Positions 5,127 through 8,145 of a stretch of DNA of 8,145 nucleotides are shown here, piece after piece (position 1 is the first letter of the stretch; each line of letters begins with the position of its first letter). This stretch comes from Desulfobacterales bacterium. Its GTDB lineage: Bacteria > Desulfobacterota > Desulfobacteria > Desulfobacterales > UBA11574. The stretch spans positions 1 through 8,145 of the forward strand of contig JAQYVG010000157.1 of the NCBI GenBank assembly GCA_030145595.1. Direction: 5' to 3'. Both the position numbers and the translations under genes were made by a program. The notes beneath the pieces were generated by a model. The model was not told where the DNA came from. It searched no databases and saw nothing but the letters and a program-made list of their open reading frames with translations.

Positions 5127-6536
5127 TCAAATATCCGGCCATTTGCGGATATCGACAAATTTGCCGGCCACGGCCGCCGCCGCCGCCATTTCGGGATTAA
5201 CCAGGTGAGTGCGCCCGCCTTTTCCCTGTCGGCCCTCAAAATTACGATTCGATGTTGATGCACAACGCTGCTGCGGAAGCAGCTGATCGGGGTTCATTCC
5301 CAGGCACATGCTGCATCCGGCATAGCGCCATTCGGCACCTGCTGCCTTGAATATCCAATCCAGGCCTTCGGCTTCGGCCTGCAGGCGAACCTGGTGAGAA
5401 CCCGGCACCACCAGCAACTGAACATGGTCGGCTTTTTTACGACCGTCCAGAATTGCTGCCGCCCGTCGCAGATCTTCAATCCGGGAATTGGTGCAGCTGC
5501 CGATAAAAACAACCTCGACGTCAACATCGGTCAGTTTGACCCCGGGTTCAAGACCCATATAGGCCAGGGCGTTTTCAACATCCGTCCGGCTATAGCCCGT
5601 AGCCGAATCCGGCGCGGGAACAGGCTGGTCGATGTCCATCACCATCTCGGGATTGGTTCCCCAGGTGACTTGGGGCACTATACTGCCGGCATCAATGGTC
5701 AGGGTCTGGTCAAACTCGGCATCCCCATCACTTGGAAGCGTCTGCCAGTAGGCCCGGGCGCGTTCCAGTTCTTCTCTTTTGGGTGCGTAGAGGCGCTCCT
5801 GCCGTGTAATATAGTCGAGCGTCGTATCATCCGGGGCGATCATTCCGGCCCGGGCACCGGCTTCAATGCTCATGTTGCAAATGGACATGCGGGCTTCCAT
5901 GGAAAGTGAGCGCACGGCCTCACCGCAGTATTCAAAAACGTGACCGGCACCTCCAGCGGTACCGATGGTGCCGATTAATTTCAAGACCATATCTTTGGAA
6001 AACACGTGGGGCGCCAGCCGACCGGTAAACTCCACCTTGTATGTCCGCGGCTTTTGCTGCACCAGTGTCTGGGTTACCAAAACGTGCTCTACTTCCGAGG
6101 TCCCGATTCCAAAGGCCAGCGCGCCGAAAGCGCCGTGGGTGGAGGTATGTGAATCCCCGCAAACAATGGTAAGCCCCGGAAGCGTAATTCCCAGCTCCGG
6201 CCCGATAACGTGCACGATGCCCTGGTGCTCATCGCCCAGGCCAAAAAGTTTGACCCCGAAATCTTCGCAGTTCTTTTTTAATGCTTCCACCTGGTTTCTG
6301 GAAATCGGATCCTTAATATCCAGGCGATCTTCAGTGGTGGGTACATTGTGATCCATGGTGGCAAAAGCCAGTTCGGGTACGCGAATTTTTCTTCCCGCCA
6401 GTCGCAAGCCATCAAAGGCCTGGGGGCTGGTGACCTCATGAACAAGATGACGGTCGATATACAGCAGGGACAAACCATCGGACAACTCTCGCACCATATG
6501 TTTGGCCCAGATTTTTTCGAACAGGGTTTTTCCCAT
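5127..6536 (-). CDS. leuC: 3-isopropylmalate dehydratase large subunit
   Basis: This is the aconitase-family catalytic subunit of isopropylmalate isomerase. The 469 residues align end to end with the E. coli type of LeuC (466 aa). Landmarks are GKTLFEKIWAKH (2-13), the substrate region MDHNVPTTEDR (61-71), CGDSHTSTHGAFGALAFGIG (126-145), EAGARAGMIAPDDTTLDY (225-242) and GSCTNSR (346-352). YAGCSMCLGMNPDQL (405-419) follows. The [4Fe-4S] ligands are Cys348, Cys408 and Cys411, in the same spacing as the family. The protein ends with RNFEGRQGKGGRTHLVNPEM. Nothing is broken. Translation starts at ATG 6536 with only a weak GAGAAG upstream. No leuA or leuB lies in the window and no T-box or leucine-rich leader peptide was found upstream, so its control is unknown. 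Confidence 0.98.
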   Translation of the reverse strand: MGKTLFEKIWAKHMVRELSDGLSLLYIDRHLVHEVTSPQAFDGLRLAGRKIRVPELAFATMDHNVPTTEDRLDIKDPISRNQVEALKKNCEDFGVKLFGLGDEHQGIVHVIGPELGITLPGLTIVCGDSHTSTHGAFGALAFGIGTSEVEHVLVTQTLVQQKPRTYKVEFTGRLAPHVFSKDMVLKLIGTIGTAGGAGHVFEYCGEAVRSLSMEARMSICNMSIEAGARAGMIAPDDTTLDYITRQERLYAPKREELERARAYWQTLPSDGDAEFDQTLTIDAGSIVPQVTWGTNPEMVMDIDQPVPAPDSATGYSRTDVENALAYMGLEPGVKLTDVDVEVVFIGSCTNSRIEDLRRAAAILDGRKKADHVQLLVVPGSHQVRLQAEAEGLDWIFKAAGAEWRYAGCSMCLGMNPDQLLPQQRCASTSNRNFEGRQGKGGRTHLVNPEMAAAAAVAGKFVDIRKWPDI

Positions 6537-7236
6537 GATTACTTCTCTTCTGCTTTAAGGTTTATAAAAGGGTTTTGACAATTATGATTAAAATGGCAAT
6601 GATGCCGGGTGAAGTCAAGTGATCAAATCAGATTGTGGTTATATTGATTCTTAAACCTGTTTCAAAACCCCGTCTTAGACCCGATGGCTGTGTTGTAAAC
6701 AAATTCTGTATTAAAGGACGAGGTCAAACGGCTCTGCCTATATTTTTACCATATATTGTGTTTGTCCTTTTATAGGCTCGATGTTGCGATTACTGCCTTT
6801 CATCAAGCATCCAGGCCACCTCACATGCAGTAAAGATGAGGGTTCGCAATCATCAATCCAAAACTTTATTTAGCCTGGCATAAGACTCTCAAAATCAAAT
6901 CCTCGATAGCAATTTTCAAGGCCTAATTTAAACCTCTGACCGTTTCTTTAAGGAGCAGACACCAGCAGTATCACGGATTGCATTGGAAAATAGGGCTGTC
7001 AAAATTAGGGGGTTTGGGTATGACCCCATTTAGTTTCTTTCTTGCGGGGCAGAGAAGAGTTTTTTGAGGTCAATTTTGCACAGGAGTTTTATCGAATCTG
7101 CCTGGTGATATGAAAGTATGGACTCTGTCATAACGGAAGGCCTTATACATCCTGGTTTATTACAATTTTACACACATAAAGTTTTCAAATGTCAATATTT
7201 CACCACCGTCCTGTAGATCTATAAAAAGGGGTAAAG
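6537..7236. other. 700-base region upstream of leuC with no supported gene
   Basis: Stops are frequent in all frames. The longest readable pieces are a 33-codon minus frame (7030-7131), without a good ribosome site, and a ~40-codon open stretch without a start near 6745-6870. Neither resembles a family I know. The promoter of leuC must lie here: TTGACT near 6620 on the minus strand and the AT-rich stretch after it are candidates, but the spacing to a -10 box is not convincing. No tRNA, T-box core or attenuator was recognised. Confidence 0.5.
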
Positions 7237-7251
7237 TTATAATCGAATAGA

Positions 7252-7280
7252 CGTCCCCCAGGTCTCCCCCGTCCCCCAGG
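7252..7280. repeat. Short C-rich tandem repeat, 18-bp period
   Basis: CGTCCCCCAGG is present at 7252-7262 and 7270-7280 with GTCTCCCCC-type sequence between, giving an 18-bp unit. In the pseudogene frame it reads as two W-G-T units. It differs sharply in composition from the surrounding AT-rich DNA and sits at the 3' end of the pseudogene, which marks a probable junction. Confidence 0.55.
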
Positions 7281-7283
7281 CCT

Positions 7284-7381
7284 CGTACCTCTTTGCAATC
7301 CGCTCCGATTCAGCCGGTACTAGTCTGTAATATCCTGATAAAAAACTATTTTTAGAAGGTAACGCGTACCTCTTTGCAATC
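7284..7381. repeat. 17-bp direct repeat, two copies 81 bp apart
   Basis: CGTACCTCTTTGCAATC occurs at 7284-7300 and 7365-7381. The distance is exactly 27 codons in the restored frame of the Cys-rich pseudogene, so each copy encodes IAKRY followed by E or A. It may be an internal protein repeat or a small duplication. Confidence 0.75.
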
Positions 7382-7779
7382 AGGCTGCTCGTATCAGATG
7401 CATCGATCGTAGCTTTGCGCCGCCGATTTCGAACCCTTTGAAGCTGCCGGTTCCTCTGAACATATTCCGGGTGGGTTGCACGATACGGATTCCAATAATC
7501 AGGATTCTTCTCACACCAACGCCTTGAGCATCTTTCTGATTGGCCTTGTAGTCTTTGTCTATGGCAAGCTTTTGTTTACGCCATTTTTGACGGCGGGCAT
7601 TTTGGCATTGAACGCGAGAGCAGTATCGCTGACCGGGTATATGGGACAAGCGTGTAAACTTCTTCCTGCAGTGTTCGCATCTTCTTTCCACTTTGATCCC
7701 CCAAATCTGTATTCACTTGGAAAAACAAAGTGTAACGTACACACATTTTTGAAAATACGACAGGAAGATGGGCCTAAAC

Positions 7780-7852
7780 GGTGGGTTGATCCTGATGAGC
7801 AGTGTTAATGAAAAATTTGGGGTGGGTTACTTTAAATGAATTAGGGTGGGTC
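7780..7852. repeat. Three GGTGGGT repeats, possible decayed insertion-sequence end
   Basis: GGTGGGT begins at 7780, 7821 and 7845, each followed by T or C, with AT-rich spacers between them. Multiple copies of such a heptamer at one end are reminiscent of IS21-family terminal regions, where they bind the transposase. The array lies 90-160 bases upstream of the frameshifted Cys-rich gene. No istA/istB-like gene is left in the window, so if it is an IS end the element has lost its transposase. This reading is inference. Confidence 0.3.
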
Positions 7853-7861
7853 TATTATGGT

Positions 7862-8054
7862 GAGCGTCAAAGCTTTTCTTAACATTTTTTTAGATTGAAA
7901 TGATAATTTCTTAAAGATCATGGGGTAATGTGCCGATAATATATGATTATATAATTATGGATTCTTAATAGGTGAGTTATTTATCTTTGGGTGACAAAGT
8001 GTGACTTTGAAAAAGTACGCTTTAGTCGGATGAACCTTAATTAATAGCAGGTAA
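7862..8054. other. AT-rich region without recognisable features
   Basis: The region is rich in A and T with frequent stops in every frame. No RNA gene, hairpin of note or ribosome site was seen. Confidence 0.4.
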
Positions 8055-8145
8055 TTAATAATAAATTATTGGGAGTTTGTTTTTGTATTCTATATCAATC
8101 ACGTTCTTTTTTTCTTCGCCGATAGAGGCATAGAACTTGAAAAGT
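8055..8145 (-). CDS. Possible C-terminal tail of a gene entering from the right edge
   Basis: On the minus strand one frame is open from the window edge for 29 residues and stops at TAA 8057-8055. The peptide (FKFYASIGEEKKNVIDIEYK near its start) has plausible amino acid composition, and the DNA is less AT-rich than the region after it. It has no recognisable motif and an open frame of this length can arise by chance, so this is tentative. Confidence 0.2.
   Translation of the reverse strand, partial: LFKFYASIGEEKKNVIDIEYKNKLPIIYY

Larger units (their letters stand above)
7237..7691 (-). pseudogene. Frameshifted gene for a Cys-rich basic protein (CxxC...CxxxxC zinc-ribbon-like)
   Basis: A GTG start at 7691, with GGGGG upstream, opens a 56-residue stretch with Cys5, Cys8, Cys24 and Cys29 in a zinc-ribbon-like array. 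This includes IPGQRYCSRVQCQNARRQKW and ends DYKANQKDAQ. The frame then runs into nonsense, but reading from 7524 in the next frame restores sense for 95 more residues (RRWCEKNPDYWNPYRATHPE, then YVQRNRQLQRVRNRRRK, later SGYYRLVP). It ends at TAA 7239-7237. The switch is explained by one missing base near 7524. A full product would be ~151 residues, strongly basic and rich in aromatic DYW/YR motifs. I recall this as a conserved hypothetical family often close to transposase genes, but cannot name a function. The last ~20 residues, made of a G-rich repeat, look foreign to the family. Either a pseudogene or, less likely, a programmed frameshift. Confidence 0.7.

Noticed and set aside
5394..5909. 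171-codon plus-strand frame
   Set aside because: It is the antisense of leuC, which is complete and intact.
6537..6960. Search for a T-box or leucine-rich leader controlling leuC
   Set aside because: No TGGNACCGCG-type core, no run of leucine codons in a short leader frame and no attenuator hairpin with a T-tract were found.
7030..7131. 33-codon minus frame from an ATG upstream of leuC
   Set aside because: Only a poor ribosome site and no recognisable motif; a frame of this length is expected by chance.
7476..7808. 110-codon plus-strand open frame with a hydrophobic start
   Set aside because: It lies antisense to the Cys-rich gene, whose motifs are clear on the minus strand, and shows no family resemblance or ribosome site.

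Overview
The window looks like a chromosomal segment of a Gram-negative bacterium, most likely a deltaproteobacterium / Desulfobacterota member of the Desulfobacterales type. This is an inference. It rests on a Hanks-type Ser/Thr kinase of the HRDLSPEN kind, a YihG-like acyltransferase, an O-GlcNAc-transferase-like tail, a bacterial S1 sulfatase and long palindromic intergenic repeats occurring together. No rRNA, tRNA or CRISPR array was seen. Nearly all real genes lie on the minus strand.

Layout from left to right. (1) 1-888, minus: the N-terminal 296 residues of an exported formylglycine sulfatase, cut by the window edge. (2) 952-1097: a 146-bp imperfect palindrome between the sulfatase and the kinase stop codon. 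(3) 1099-2447, minus: a small protein (43 aa by the best start) overlapping a soluble Ser/Thr protein kinase, apparently translationally coupled. (4) 2548-4117: a gene graveyard. It holds a C-terminal fragment of a VOC/glyoxalase protein, an intact PaaI-like hotdog thioesterase, a YihG-type acyltransferase missing its C-terminal half, and on the plus strand the last ~75 residues of an OGT/SPINDLY-type glycosyltransferase. (5) 4213-4285: a near-perfect 73-bp palindrome. (6) 4415-6536, minus: leuC-leuD, the two subunits of isopropylmalate isomerase. (7) 6537-8145: about 1.6 kb with little coding. It holds a frameshifted Cys-rich gene at 7237-7691 and, upstream of it, three GGTGGGT repeats that resemble a decayed insertion-sequence end. 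A possible gene tail enters at the right edge.

Functionally, leuC and leuD form one enzyme of leucine biosynthesis. The kinase and its small neighbour probably form a signalling pair. The rest are single genes or remnants separated by palindromic elements. At least three sites share the decamer TTTATGGATG, and a fourth is close to it. This suggests one family of small mobile palindromes has seeded the region and may have contributed to the gene truncations. I see no clear new defence or biosynthetic system. The most informative oddities are the palindrome family, the kinase/small-protein pair and the run of gene fragments.
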